NCBI GenBank assembly: GCA_900542125.1
Contig: UQMO01000001.1
Coordinates: forward strand, 1 to 64,000
Source: an uncultured Collinsella sp.
Lineage (GTDB): Bacteria > Actinomycetota > Coriobacteriia > Coriobacteriales > Coriobacteriaceae
Direction: 5' to 3'
Length of the DNA stretch: 64,000 nt
Shown here: in pieces, positions 17,107 to 25,262 of the stretch
Layout of the letters: every line of letters starts with the position of its first letter
Position numbering within the stretch: the first letter of the stretch is position 1
Position numbers and translations under genes: made by a program
Notes under the pieces: model-generated
Database searches by the model: none
What the model was told of the DNA's origin: nothing
What the model saw: only the letters and a program-made list of their open reading frames with translations

Positions 17107-19056
17107 ATGGAGTCCTCTGCCTACCCGATGCTCTTTAGCCCGATCAAGGTCGGTACAACCGAGGTCAAGAACCGCGTCTTTATGCCGCCGGTGTCCACCA
17201 ACCTGGCCGATCATGGCTATGTGACCGACGACTTGGTCGATCATTACCGTGCCCGCGCCAAGGGCGGCGTGGGCCTCATCATTACCGAGGTCGTGACGGT
17301 CGAGCCCACCTACACCTATCTGCCGGGTGACATGTGCTGCTACGACGACACGTTTATCCCCGGCTGGGAAAAGCTCGCCGCGGCCGTCCACGAGTATGGC
17401 TGCAAGATCATGCCGCAGCTCTTCCACCCCGCCTACATGGCCTTTAACATTCCGGGCACGCCGCGCCTGATCGCTCCGTCCTTTGTGGGTCCGTCCTATG
17501 CCCGCGAGGCGCCGCGCCCCATTACGGTGGATGAGATCCACGAGCTCACGCATCAGTTCGGTGACGCTGCCGTGCGCATGCAGAAGGCCGGTGTCGATGG
17601 CGTCGAGGTCCATGCGGCGCACGCCCACGGCATGCTCGGCGGCTTTTTAACTCCGCTCTACAACAAACGCACCGATGAGTATGGCGGCTCGCTCGACGCC
17701 CGCATGCGCTTCTTGCTCGAGGTTATCGCCGAGATTCGCGAGCGCTGCGGCAAGGACTTTATCATCGACGTCCGCATTTCGGGCGATGAGTACACCGATG
17801 GCGGCCTGACCCTCAACGACATGATCTACGTCTCGCGTCGCCTGGAGAAGGCCGGTGTCGACATGATTCATGTGTCGGGCGGTACCACCATCAAGCGCGG
17901 CTCCGCGATTCCCGCTGCCGGTACCCAGCAGGCCTCGCACGCCGCCTGCTCGCGCGAGATTAAAAAGCACGTCAACATTCCCGTTGCCACCGTCGGCCGC
18001 ATCAACGAGGCCTGGATCGCCGAGGAGCTGATCGAGGACGGCGCTGCCGACATCTGCATGATGGGCCGCGCCAATCTGTGCGATGCCGAGTTCTGCAATA
18101 AGGCCGCTGCCGGCAACGCCGACGACATCCGCCCCTGCATTGGCTGCCTGCGCTGCCTGAACGGCATTATGTTTGGCAAGCGCATCTCCTGCACCGTCAA
18201 CCCCGATGTTGAGCGCGACGAGGCCGGCTACGAGCCTGCCGCCGAGGCCAAGAACGTACTGGTTGTGGGCGCTGGTCCTGCGGGCATGGAGGCAGCCTAC
18301 ATTGCCGCCAAGCGCGGCCATAACGTGGTGCTCGTGGATAAGCAGGATGAGCCGGGCGGCGAGATGCGCATCGCGGCCGTTCCGCCGGCAAAGCAGGAAC
18401 TCACCCGCGTGATCAAGTATCAGTACCGTCGTCTGGCCGAGGCGGGCGTGAAGTGCATATTTGGCACCGAGCTTACTGCCGAGGACATTCAGCGCGACTA
18501 TGCCGGCTATGAGGTCGTCCTGGCTTATGGCGCCGAGCCCATCGCTCCGGCCTTCATGCAGGGCTTTAAGCAGGTTATGACGGCTGACGACCTGCTGGGC
18601 GGCAACGCCTTCCCGGGCAAGAAGATCGTCATCGTCGGCGGCGGTACCGTCGGCTGCGAGACTGCCGACTATCTGGCTCCGCTGGTCAACGACCTGTCGC
18701 CGGCCAATCGCGATGTCACCGTCATCGAGATGACCAAGACGCTCGCTGCCAACGAGGGCGGCGCCGGCCGCGCGGTGCTCATCACGCGCATGCTTTCCAA
18801 GGGCGTTCACGTGCTGACCGAGGCCAAGGTAACCGAGATTACCGAGGACACCATCAGCTACGAAAAAGATGGCGAGATCCACACTATCGCCGATGCCGAT
18901 ACGCTGGTGCTTGCCATGGGCTATCGTCCCAACACCAAGCTGGCCGACGACCTGGCCGCTGCCGGTGTTGCCACCCACGTGCTGGGCGACGCCCAGAAGT
19001 GCGGCAGCATCCGCGATGCCATCGGCGATGGCTACAAGGTTGCCTGCGAGCTCTAG
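17107..19056 (+). CDS. FMN/FAD/4Fe-4S enoate reductase-like oxidoreductase
   Basis: A 649-residue protein of the 2-enoate reductase / 2,4-dienoyl-CoA reductase family, to which the bile acid enzymes BaiCD and BaiH belong. Residues 1-335 form an old-yellow-enzyme barrel (FMPPVSTNLADHG, VHAAHAHGMLGGFLTPLYNKRTDEYGG in two parts). CIGCLRCLNG with a fourth Cys 11 residues on (about 344-363) binds 4Fe-4S. The remainder holds FAD and NAD(P)H Rossmann folds (VVGAGPAGMEAA, IVGGGTVGCETA). It would reduce an activated C=C bond; the substrate cannot be read from sequence. ATG 17107 follows AAAGGAAG. It is a single gene with its own terminator. Confidence 0.88.
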   Translation: MESSAYPMLFSPIKVGTTEVKNRVFMPPVSTNLADHGYVTDDLVDHYRARAKGGVGLIITEVVTVEPTYTYLPGDMCCYDDTFIPGWEKLAAAVHEYGCKIMPQLFHPAYMAFNIPGTPRLIAPSFVGPSYAREAPRPITVDEIHELTHQFGDAAVRMQKAGVDGVEVHAAHAHGMLGGFLTPLYNKRTDEYGGSLDARMRFLLEVIAEIRERCGKDFIIDVRISGDEYTDGGLTLNDMIYVSRRLEKAGVDMIHVSGGTTIKRGSAIPAAGTQQASHAACSREIKKHVNIPVATVGRINEAWIAEELIEDGAADICMMGRANLCDAEFCNKAAAGNADDIRPCIGCLRCLNGIMFGKRISCTVNPDVERDEAGYEPAAEAKNVLVVGAGPAGMEAAYIAAKRGHNVVLVDKQDEPGGEMRIAAVPPAKQELTRVIKYQYRRLAEAGVKCIFGTELTAEDIQRDYAGYEVVLAYGAEPIAPAFMQGFKQVMTADDLLGGNAFPGKKIVIVGGGTVGCETADYLAPLVNDLSPANRDVTVIEMTKTLAANEGGAGRAVLITRMLSKGVHVLTEAKVTEITEDTISYEKDGEIHTIADADTLVLAMGYRPNTKLADDLAAAGVATHVLGDAQKCGSIRDAIGDGYKVACEL

Positions 19057-19073
19057 TCAACCCCTTGTTGCGT

Positions 19074-19120
19074 GGGGGCAGGTTACTTTGCACCAACTTG
19101 GCGCATGTAAACCTGGCCCC
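19074..19120. repeat. Weak inverted repeat after oxidoreductase gene
   Basis: GGGGGCAGGTT and AAACCTGGCCCC form arms with one bulge around a 24-base loop. It may be a decayed GGGGACAGG-type repeat. Confidence 0.35.
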
Positions 19121-19209
19121 ATTGACGAGGTTTCCGCCATCCCAGGGCGGCTACATGGAGTAGCGCCCGTGCGCATCGATTCCCTCTCATAGATGTGCGG
19201 CACAAAGAA

Positions 19210-19241
19210 CCCCGAGCTCACACGAGCTCGGGGCCTTTTTC
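19210..19241 (+). terminator. Terminator after oxidoreductase gene
   Basis: CCCCGAGCTC (19210-19219) pairs perfectly with GAGCTCGGGG (19224-19233), followed by CCTTTTT. Confidence 0.93.
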
Positions 19242-19337
19242 GTCTGGATTGGGGACGCATAGCCGGACGAAAGCGTGTTGCGTTTGGCGTAAAACCATAC
19301 GAAAGTGCAATTTGCGTCTTATTTCCGAACGTAAAAC

Positions 19338-19390
19338 AGACGAAAACCGTTTACGTCTGCTTTAAATCCGTACGAAAACGGTTTTCGTCT
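19338..19390. repeat. Inverted repeat between convergent genes
   Basis: AGACGAAAACCGT (19338-19350) and its exact complement (19378-19390) flank a 27-base loop. The surrounding 120 bases carry several further ACGAAA and CGTCTG words. It lies 20 bases past the stop of the - strand ATPase gene and could end that transcript. Confidence 0.6.
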
Positions 19391-19409
19391 TGCAGGGCAG
19401 TTGCCGTTT

Positions 19410-20501
19410 CTACAGTTCAGCTTCCAGTTCGGCTTTGTGTTCGTTGAGGTAGTCGCGCATGTAGGGGATGGCAAATGAGACCTTGCCGTACGAGGGCGCC
19501 TCAATGATCGACTCTCTCAGCAGACGACTGCGGATGGAACTTACCTGTTGAGGTGTCTTGTTTAAGTCATCGGCAACCATGCTGGTCGAGCTCGTCTGCC
19601 CCAAAGACGCCATGCTCAGCAGATAAGCGATGCACGTGGGCGGAATGCGCTGCAGCGCGGGCTCAATCACCATGCCGCAGAAGCGTTCGCGTGCCGTTGC
19701 AATGCCACGCTCGGCTTCTTCTTCTCCAATAATCGCTGTATGTGCGCGTCTTGCCAACTGCCATGCGTAGTATCCAACGAGTTGGATCATGAAAGGATAA
19801 CCTTGCGTTGCCTCGGCAAGTTGGCCGGCAATACCTGGCTGCGACTCCATGCCAGACGCTTCAATGGTTTCCTCGAGGGAGTACGACACTTCGGTTACTG
19901 CCACAGCCTTCAGATCAAAGGGGAGGGCACGGCGCAAAAACGCAAGTGTCTTTCCGTTGATGATGCTTTCAATCATCGAAGGCAGCCCAGCAAAAACAAA
20001 GGCGATATCAAGGTCTTCGCCGATAACCTGCTGAATCGCAATGGAGAGCGTTCGGACCTCATCGAGCTCTGCGTCTTGAACCTCGTCGAGAGTGATGAGC
20101 AGGCCGTTTCCATTCTTGGATATTGTCTGTCTCATGGCGTCGCGTAGCGATGGGCCGATTCGCTCAATATCTATGCTGCCGATGGATATGCCAGCTACGG
20201 TGGGCTCAAATCTGGCGTGTTTGGCCTGGAATTTGGGCTGCAGCTGTTCGAGAATGCGCTGGCAAAGTCCCTCGGTTGCGACCTCTTTTATGACCGTCCA
20301 GCCATGGCTTTGCGCCAAACGTGAGCACTCGTCAAGGAGGACCGTCTTGCCCGTTCCACGGACGCCGGCTATGCGCATTAGGCGCCCCGGGGCACCAGGC
20401 CCGTTGACGAGGCCCTCATTGAATTCTTCGAGCACATCTTCGCGGCCGATAATCGTGGGAGGTGTTTTACCTGCTGTGGGCTTAAAAGGGTTTGTTTGCA
20501 T
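19410..20501 (-). CDS. AAA+ ATPase with C-terminal winged helix
   Basis: A 363-residue P-loop ATPase of unknown role. Walker A is GVRGTGKT (near residue 45) and Walker B is LLITLDEVQD (about 137). A sensor-like stretch, FVFAGLP, follows. The C-terminal 70 residues (VADDLNKTPQQVSSIRSRLL) look like a winged helix, as in Orc1/Cdc6-like and STAND-type ATPases. No membrane segment is seen. ATG 20501 has AAAGGTGG five bases upstream. It is monocistronic and lies behind a tandem decamer array. It could be a DNA-binding regulator, a prophage or plasmid remnant or a defence protein; I do not assign one. Confidence 0.75.
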   Translation of the reverse strand: MQTNPFKPTAGKTPPTIIGREDVLEEFNEGLVNGPGAPGRLMRIAGVRGTGKTVLLDECSRLAQSHGWTVIKEVATEGLCQRILEQLQPKFQAKHARFEPTVAGISIGSIDIERIGPSLRDAMRQTISKNGNGLLITLDEVQDAELDEVRTLSIAIQQVIGEDLDIAFVFAGLPSMIESIINGKTLAFLRRALPFDLKAVAVTEVSYSLEETIEASGMESQPGIAGQLAEATQGYPFMIQLVGYYAWQLARRAHTAIIGEEEAERGIATARERFCGMVIEPALQRIPPTCIAYLLSMASLGQTSSTSMVADDLNKTPQQVSSIRSRLLRESIIEAPSYGKVSFAIPYMRDYLNEHKAELEAEL

Positions 20502-20518
20502 GTGAGCCACCTTTGCTC

Positions 20519-20588
20519 AAGATATAGCAAGATATAGCAAAGTATAGCAAGATATAGCAAAGTATAGTGAGATATAGCAAAGTAAGCG
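20519..20588 (-). repeat. Tandem decamer array upstream of AAA+ ATPase gene
   Basis: Six decamers with exact 10-base period run from 20519 to 20578 (AAGATATAGC, AAAGTATAGC and variants), plus a partial seventh. On the gene's strand they read GCTATATCTT or GCTATACTTT, each holding a TATA word. They lie 18-88 bases before the ATG, so they overlap the promoter. A helical repeat this regular suits cooperative protein binding, and the array could change length by slippage. Confidence 0.85.
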
Positions 20589-20708
20589 CTACTTGCGGGT
20601 TTTGCGGTGGTGCTATTTTCCAAATGCCGCGCGGATAAAGCGCTGGGCGAACAGCTTGTTGGCAACTCACGAGGGCTCGGGGTGCCAATTTGGGATGGAG
20701 TAGTGCTG

Positions 20709-20870
20709 TGCCACGAATAGGGCCTATCTACTACGTTTAAGCCGCAGGGGTCAACCATAGTCGGCTTTTTCGAAAATCGACAAGCTGTCTACCTGCGGTT
20801 TTGTTTTCACGGTTTTCGGTATGGTCGAGGCTATCCGTGTTAACGTAGTAGATAGGCCACTTTTGTGGCA
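20709..20870. mobile_element. MITE-like palindromic element
   Basis: The ends TGCCAC (20709) and GTGGCA (20865) are followed inward by a perfect 17-base inverted repeat, GGCCTATCTACTACGTT (20721-20737 with 20842-20858). Similarity continues weakly to about 55 bases per arm, with ACCATA shared. The 162-base element holds no gene. It could be a non-autonomous transposon or a structured RNA/DNA element. Confidence 0.7.
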
Positions 20871-21003
20871 AGGGGGCCGATCTGCGGGTCAGGGTAGCCA
20901 AAAGAACCCCGTCCCAAAAAGACTGATTGGGAGCTGGGGCGTGTCGATGCGATAGTATTACGTGGTGATATTCGACAAACCGTGAGCTTCATCCGAGGGC
21001 TTT

Positions 21004-21696
21004 ATGGAACAACACCAGCATTATCAGAGCTTGCAAGATCAGGCGTACAACGCATTGCGCTCCAAGATTATCTATGCCGAGCTCAAGCCCGGCACGCGCC
21101 TTTCGGCGATTGGTCTGGAAAAGGAGACGGGAATCGGGCGCACGCCCATTCGCGAATCCTTTGTGCGCCTGCGTGAGCAGGAGCTGGTGGAAACGCGTCC
21201 CAAAAGCGGCACCTACGTCTCTAAGATCAGCATGGAACGCGCCGAAAACGCCTGCTTTTTGCGCGAGAAGCTCGAGAGAAGCGTGCTTATTAAATGCTGT
21301 TCGGCCGCCTCGCCCGAGCAAAAGCAGCGGCTTGAGCAGATTCTTACCGAGTCCGAGTCGCTCGACCATGGCGAAACGCGCCGTTTCTTTGACCTGGATA
21401 ACCTGTTCCATGAGACATGTTTTGAAATTGCCGGTCGTCACATGTTGTGGGATTGGATGAAGAGCATCAACACGCATTTTGAGCGATACAACTGGTTGCG
21501 TATGGTGTCGCAGGATCTGGATTGGGAGCCGATTCGTCGGCAGCATCGCCGGATTCTCGAGGCCATTAAGAGGGGCGATACCGATGCGGCGAGTTATCTG
21601 GCAGAGACGCACTTGCACCTGATGCCCGAGGAGCAGGGCCCGGTTATCGCCTTGCATCCCGACTATTTTGAGCTGCCTAAAGACTCGTCTATCTAG
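21004..21696 (+). CDS. GntR-family (FadR-type) regulator
   Basis: A 230-residue transcription factor. The N-terminal winged helix has SLQDQAYNALRSKIIYAEL, LSAIGLEKETGIGRTPIRES and RPKSGTYVS, typical of GntR proteins. The rest is an all-helical FCD domain with the metal-binding pattern DLDNLFHETCFE and HRRILEAIKRGD..AETHLHLM. FCD proteins usually sense organic acids or sugar acids. No operon partner is adjacent: the LacI gene follows after 126 bases on the same strand, and the oppositely oriented ATPase gene lies upstream. The target is unknown. Confidence 0.88.
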   Translation: MEQHQHYQSLQDQAYNALRSKIIYAELKPGTRLSAIGLEKETGIGRTPIRESFVRLREQELVETRPKSGTYVSKISMERAENACFLREKLERSVLIKCCSAASPEQKQRLEQILTESESLDHGETRRFFDLDNLFHETCFEIAGRHMLWDWMKSINTHFERYNWLRMVSQDLDWEPIRRQHRRILEAIKRGDTDAASYLAETHLHLMPEEQGPVIALHPDYFELPKDSSI

Positions 21697-21822
21697 CCCA
21701 TCATCGCATCTGCTCGAGACGCAAAAAACGACGCTGCTCACCTACAGCGTTTTGCAAGCGAGATTTTTAAAAAAATGCCTAAAATGGCTCAGGCTGCCGA
21801 CAATGGGGAAACGGGGTGCGCC

Positions 21823-22845
21823 ATGGCGCAGATGAGAATCAAGGACATTGCCGCCGAGGCGGGCGTGAGCCCGGCCACGGTCTCGCGCTATCTCAACAAC
21901 CGCCCCGGGCAGATGACCGAGGAAACCCGCGCTCGCATCGCGGCGGTTATCGAGCGCACCGGCTATCGCCCACGTGCTGCCGCGCGCAATCTGCGCAGCT
22001 CGCGCACCAACCTCATCGGTGTGATCCTGGCCGACATCGCCAACCCGTTCTCGAGCGCCATGCTCGAGGGCCTTTCCGCCAGTGCCGCCGCGCGCGGCTG
22101 CTCGCTCATGACGGCCATTAGCGGCAACGATCCCGCCAAGGAGGCCGAGTCGCTCACCAGACTTATCGATGCCGGCGTGGACGGCCTGGTCGTCAACACC
22201 TGCGGAGGCAACGACAAGGCGATCGCCGCGGCCGCGGGGCGCCTGCCCGTTGTGCTGCTCGACCGCGACGTTGCCGACGGCGGTGTCGATCTGGTGACAT
22301 CTAACAACCGTGAGCTGGTCGCCGGCCTGGTAGACGCCTTGACCGCCGCTGGCAGCGAGCGCCTGTGCCTGCTCACCGAGGCGAGCGACGACAGCCCCGT
22401 GCGTCGCGAGCGCGCCGAGGCCTTTACCGACGAGCTGTCGCGACGCGGCCTTGCCGGCGAGGTTGTCACCTTGGCCGATGGCGGTGCCACGGGCGTTGGT
22501 CGCTTGGACGAGACCATCCGCGGCTATGCAGGCAAAAAGCTCGGCCTCATTGCCGTCAACGGCCTAGTTTTCCTGCGTCTGACCGAGGCGCTGGCGCAGC
22601 TTGGTCCCTCGCTGCCGGCGGGGCTCAAGATCGCGACGTTTGACGACTACCCTTGGAACCATGTGCTCTTTGGCGGCGTCACCACGGCCGCGCAGGATAC
22701 CCTCACCATTGCCGAGCGCGTGGTCGAGCGCCTGTCCGAGCGTATCGACGTCGTTACCACCACCGTGGGCGAGGCCGCAAAGCTGGCGCCCAAACGCATC
22801 GAGATCCCCGGCCACATCGAACACCGCGCCTCGACCTCGCGCTAG
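21823..22845 (+). CDS. LacI-family regulator
   Basis: A 340-residue sugar-responsive repressor type. The helix-turn-helix and hinge are clear (MRIKDIAAEAGVSPATVSRY, then RPRAAARNLRSSRTNLIGVI). The periplasmic-binding-protein-like domain follows (ANPFSSAMLEGLSASAAARG, VDGLVVNTCGG). The start may be ATG 21823 or ATG 21832; the former has ACGGGG upstream. No sugar transport or enzyme gene is next to it, so the regulon is unknown. It ends just before the toxin-antitoxin operon. Confidence 0.88.
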   Translation: MAQMRIKDIAAEAGVSPATVSRYLNNRPGQMTEETRARIAAVIERTGYRPRAAARNLRSSRTNLIGVILADIANPFSSAMLEGLSASAAARGCSLMTAISGNDPAKEAESLTRLIDAGVDGLVVNTCGGNDKAIAAAAGRLPVVLLDRDVADGGVDLVTSNNRELVAGLVDALTAAGSERLCLLTEASDDSPVRRERAEAFTDELSRRGLAGEVVTLADGGATGVGRLDETIRGYAGKKLGLIAVNGLVFLRLTEALAQLGPSLPAGLKIATFDDYPWNHVLFGGVTTAAQDTLTIAERVVERLSERIDVVTTTVGEAAKLAPKRIEIPGHIEHRASTSR

Positions 22846-22885
22846 TCTGTGTGATAATATATAGACAATGTCATACAGGAGGTAT
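22820..22885 (+). promoter_or_regulatory. Candidate toxin-antitoxin promoter and RBS
   Basis: Overlapping the LacI stop, TCGACC and GATAAT spaced 16 bases apart resemble -35 and -10 boxes. The AT-rich stretch TGATAATATATAGACAATGTCA lies between the -10 and a strong AGGAGG. It is a plausible site for autoregulation by the ribbon-helix-helix domain of the antitoxin. Confidence 0.4.
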
Positions 22886-22887
22886 CC

Positions 22888-23382
22888 ATGGCTGCGTCTG
22901 TGCTGAGTGTGCGAGTGGACTCGTCAATTAAAGACTCATTTGCCGAGCTGTGCGAAGAACTTGGCATGACTTCGTCTGTTGCGGTCAATATGTTTATGAG
23001 ACAGATGCTGCGCGAGCGTTCGCTGCCGTTTGTTCCTTCACTTGGTAAAAGCTCTGCGAGCGAAAGCGCCGCGGCGGGCATTTTGGATACTGCCCAGATT
23101 GAGTCCGCCGTCTGCGAGGCGGCCAGCTCGATTCCCGCCATCAAAACCGTGATTCTTTTTGGTTCGTATGCCCGGGGCGAGGCGCATGTCGATAGTGATA
23201 TTGACTTGCGTCTCGAAGTCGATCGCGAGCAGGGCTTTGGTCTTTTCGCGCTGTCGGCATTTGGCGAGGCGGTGCGCAAAGAAACCGGGAGGCAGGTTGA
23301 TCTCGTCTCGAGCGACCATCTTGATGACGATCTTGCCGCGGTAATCGAGCGCGAAGGAGTGATCCTTTATGATCGCGCGTAA
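22888..23382 (+). CDS. RHH-MntA fusion antitoxin (nucleotidyltransferase)
   Basis: A 164-residue two-domain protein. Residues 1-48 resemble RelB/DinJ ribbon-helix-helix antitoxins (VLSVRVDSSIKDSFAELCEE, then VNMFMRQMLRERSLPF). Residues 65-164 are a minimal nucleotidyltransferase: FGSYARG with G92-S93, then D104-I-D106, an exact GSx10DxD match. In MntA/HepT systems this enzyme adds AMP to the HEPN toxin and silences it. Its frame overlaps the toxin gene by 14 bases. The fused DNA-binding domain suggests that one protein both silences the toxin and represses the operon. AGGAGG precedes the ATG. Confidence 0.85.
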   Translation: MAASVLSVRVDSSIKDSFAELCEELGMTSSVAVNMFMRQMLRERSLPFVPSLGKSSASESAAAGILDTAQIESAVCEAASSIPAIKTVILFGSYARGEAHVDSDIDLRLEVDREQGFGLFALSAFGEAVRKETGRQVDLVSSDHLDDDLAAVIEREGVILYDRA

Positions 23383-23740
23383 GTCAGACGGTCTCCGCGC
23401 CCAAGAGGTTTTGGAGGCCATCTCCGAAACGAACGAGCGCATCAAGGCTTTTGATATCACCGAGGACCAGTTTCTGCATGCGAATGACGTACGGACGAGG
23501 GCGTTGGCGGACTCCCTTTTGATGTGTGCGCTTAGGGTGACGGAAGAAGCGGGCAAATTGTCGGAACGCTCGCAGCGGCTTCATCCCGAAATCGAATGGC
23601 GTGGAATTGTCGGCATGAGAAATTATCTTGCGCATGATTACGGCAATGTCGACCGCTCGGTTGTTTGGGATGCGGTGACGATGGAGTTCCCCACGCTGGA
23701 ACGAGCCTGTAGACAAATTGTCTCCGAATCTGAACGCTAG
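23369..23740 (+). CDS. HEPN-domain toxin (HepT-like)
   Basis: A 123-residue all-helical HEPN (DUF86) protein, the expected RNase toxin of a MntA/HepT pair. The catalytic and target motif RNYLAHDY (R84, H89, Y91) matches Rx4HxY exactly. The tyrosine is the residue modified by MntA in studied systems. GAAGGAG within the antitoxin gene lies eight bases before the ATG, so the two are translationally coupled. It is intact and probably functional; the RNA target is unknown. Confidence 0.87.
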   Translation: MIARKSDGLRAQEVLEAISETNERIKAFDITEDQFLHANDVRTRALADSLLMCALRVTEEAGKLSERSQRLHPEIEWRGIVGMRNYLAHDYGNVDRSVVWDAVTMEFPTLERACRQIVSESER

Positions 23741-23874
23741 CCGCTCGTTCGCAACTGCCTGTTCGCGCACGTTTTTTGAGCGCTTGATACGCTTTAACCC
23801 TGCGGAAACATTTTTCTGCGATAGTATCTGCGATATAGACCAGTCGAAACCCGCCCGAAAGAAAGGGGAGCGAC

Positions 23875-25212
23875 ATGAACCAGCAGAACATCGATTACGT
23901 ACTCCGCTCCGTAGAGCAGCGCGACATCCGCTTTGTGCGTCTGTGGTTTGTCGACATTCTCGGCCGCCTCAAGAACTTTGCCATTAGCCCCGAGGACCTC
24001 GAGGTCGCTTTTGAGGAGGGTATTGGCTTTGACGGCTCCGCCATCGAGGGCTTTGCTACGCCCGAGGAAGCCGACATGCTGGCGTTTCCCGATGCTTCGA
24101 CCTTCCAGATTCTGCCGTGGCGCCCGAGCCACAACGGCGTCGCCCGTGTGTTCTGCGACGTGTGCACTCCCGATCGCAAGCCGTTTGCCGGCGACCCGCG
24201 CGATGCCCTGCGCCGCATGTTCCGCAAGGCCGAGAAGGCTGGCTATCTGCTCAACGTGGGCGCCGAGCTGGAGTATTACTACTTCCCCGACGAGCATACC
24301 CCTGAGCCGCTCGACAATGTGGGCTACTTCGATCTTTCGGTGAGCGATGCCGCTCGCGACCTGCGTCGCAACACGGTCCTCACGCTCGAGAAGATGTCCG
24401 TGCCCGTGGAGTACACCTTCCACGCCGCCGGTCGCTCGCAGCACGGTATGAGCCTGCGCCACGCCGAGGCCCTGAGCATGTCCGACGCCATCACCACGGC
24501 CAAGCTCATCATTAAGCAGCAGGCTTACGAGAGCGGGTGCCACGCCTCCTTTATGCCCAAGCCGCTGGCGGGCGAGGACGGCAGCGCTATGTTCCTGTGC
24601 CAGTCGCTATTCGACCACGACGGCAACAACGTCTTTTGGGGCGAGGACGACGAGAAGTATCACCTCTCCGATATCGCCAAGCACTACATGGCCGGTATTC
24701 TGGCACATGCCCGCGAGATCAGCGCTATCACTAACCCCACGGTCAACTCGTACAAGCGCATCACCACGGGCGGCGACTCCGTGCCGCAGTACGCCACGTG
24801 GGGCCTGCGCAACCGCGCGAGCATGGTCCGCATCCCGGTCTACAAGCCTGGCAAGCAGCTGTCCACGCGCATCGAGCTGCGCAGTCCCGACCCCATGGCC
24901 AACCCGTACCTGGTCAACGCCGTCACGCTGGCGGCTGGTCTGGACGGCATCGAGCGCAAGCTGGAGCTCCCGCCCGAGGCAACGGCCGAGACGCTCAAGC
25001 TTACCGACCGTCAGATGGTCGAGGCCGGCTACACGCCGCTGCCGCGCTCGCTCAAAGAGGCGCTCGACGTGTTTGAGGACTCGCAGTTTATGAAGGATGC
25101 CCTCGGCGAGCACATCCACAGCTTCTTCCTCAAAAAGAAGCGCGACGAGTGGCATAAGTTTGAGTCTACGATTACCGAGTGGGAGATCAAGCACTACCTG
25201 GCGAACTCCTAA
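23875..25212 (+). CDS. glnA: Glutamine synthetase type I
   Basis: Makes glutamine from glutamate, ammonia and ATP. The 445-residue length and order of motifs fit GSI: GFDGSAIEGF, ELEYYYF, PKPLAGEDGSAMF, NPTVNSYKRI and RSPDPMANPY. The loop that carries the adenylylated Tyr in the longer beta type is not seen, so it is probably the alpha type, controlled by feedback and transcription. AAAGGGGAG precedes the ATG. A GlnR-like regulator starts 50 bases after the stop. Confidence 0.95.
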   Translation: MNQQNIDYVLRSVEQRDIRFVRLWFVDILGRLKNFAISPEDLEVAFEEGIGFDGSAIEGFATPEEADMLAFPDASTFQILPWRPSHNGVARVFCDVCTPDRKPFAGDPRDALRRMFRKAEKAGYLLNVGAELEYYYFPDEHTPEPLDNVGYFDLSVSDAARDLRRNTVLTLEKMSVPVEYTFHAAGRSQHGMSLRHAEALSMSDAITTAKLIIKQQAYESGCHASFMPKPLAGEDGSAMFLCQSLFDHDGNNVFWGEDDEKYHLSDIAKHYMAGILAHAREISAITNPTVNSYKRITTGGDSVPQYATWGLRNRASMVRIPVYKPGKQLSTRIELRSPDPMANPYLVNAVTLAAGLDGIERKLELPPEATAETLKLTDRQMVEAGYTPLPRSLKEALDVFEDSQFMKDALGEHIHSFFLKKKRDEWHKFESTITEWEIKHYLANS

Positions 25213-25262
25213 TCGCGCTGGCTTGTTCCAGTACGATTGAGCTCATTTCTTTGGAGGCCGAT

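Noticed and set aside
20519..20588. CRISPR-like repeat array
   Set aside because: The repeats are only 10 bases with no spacers between them, and no cas gene is near.
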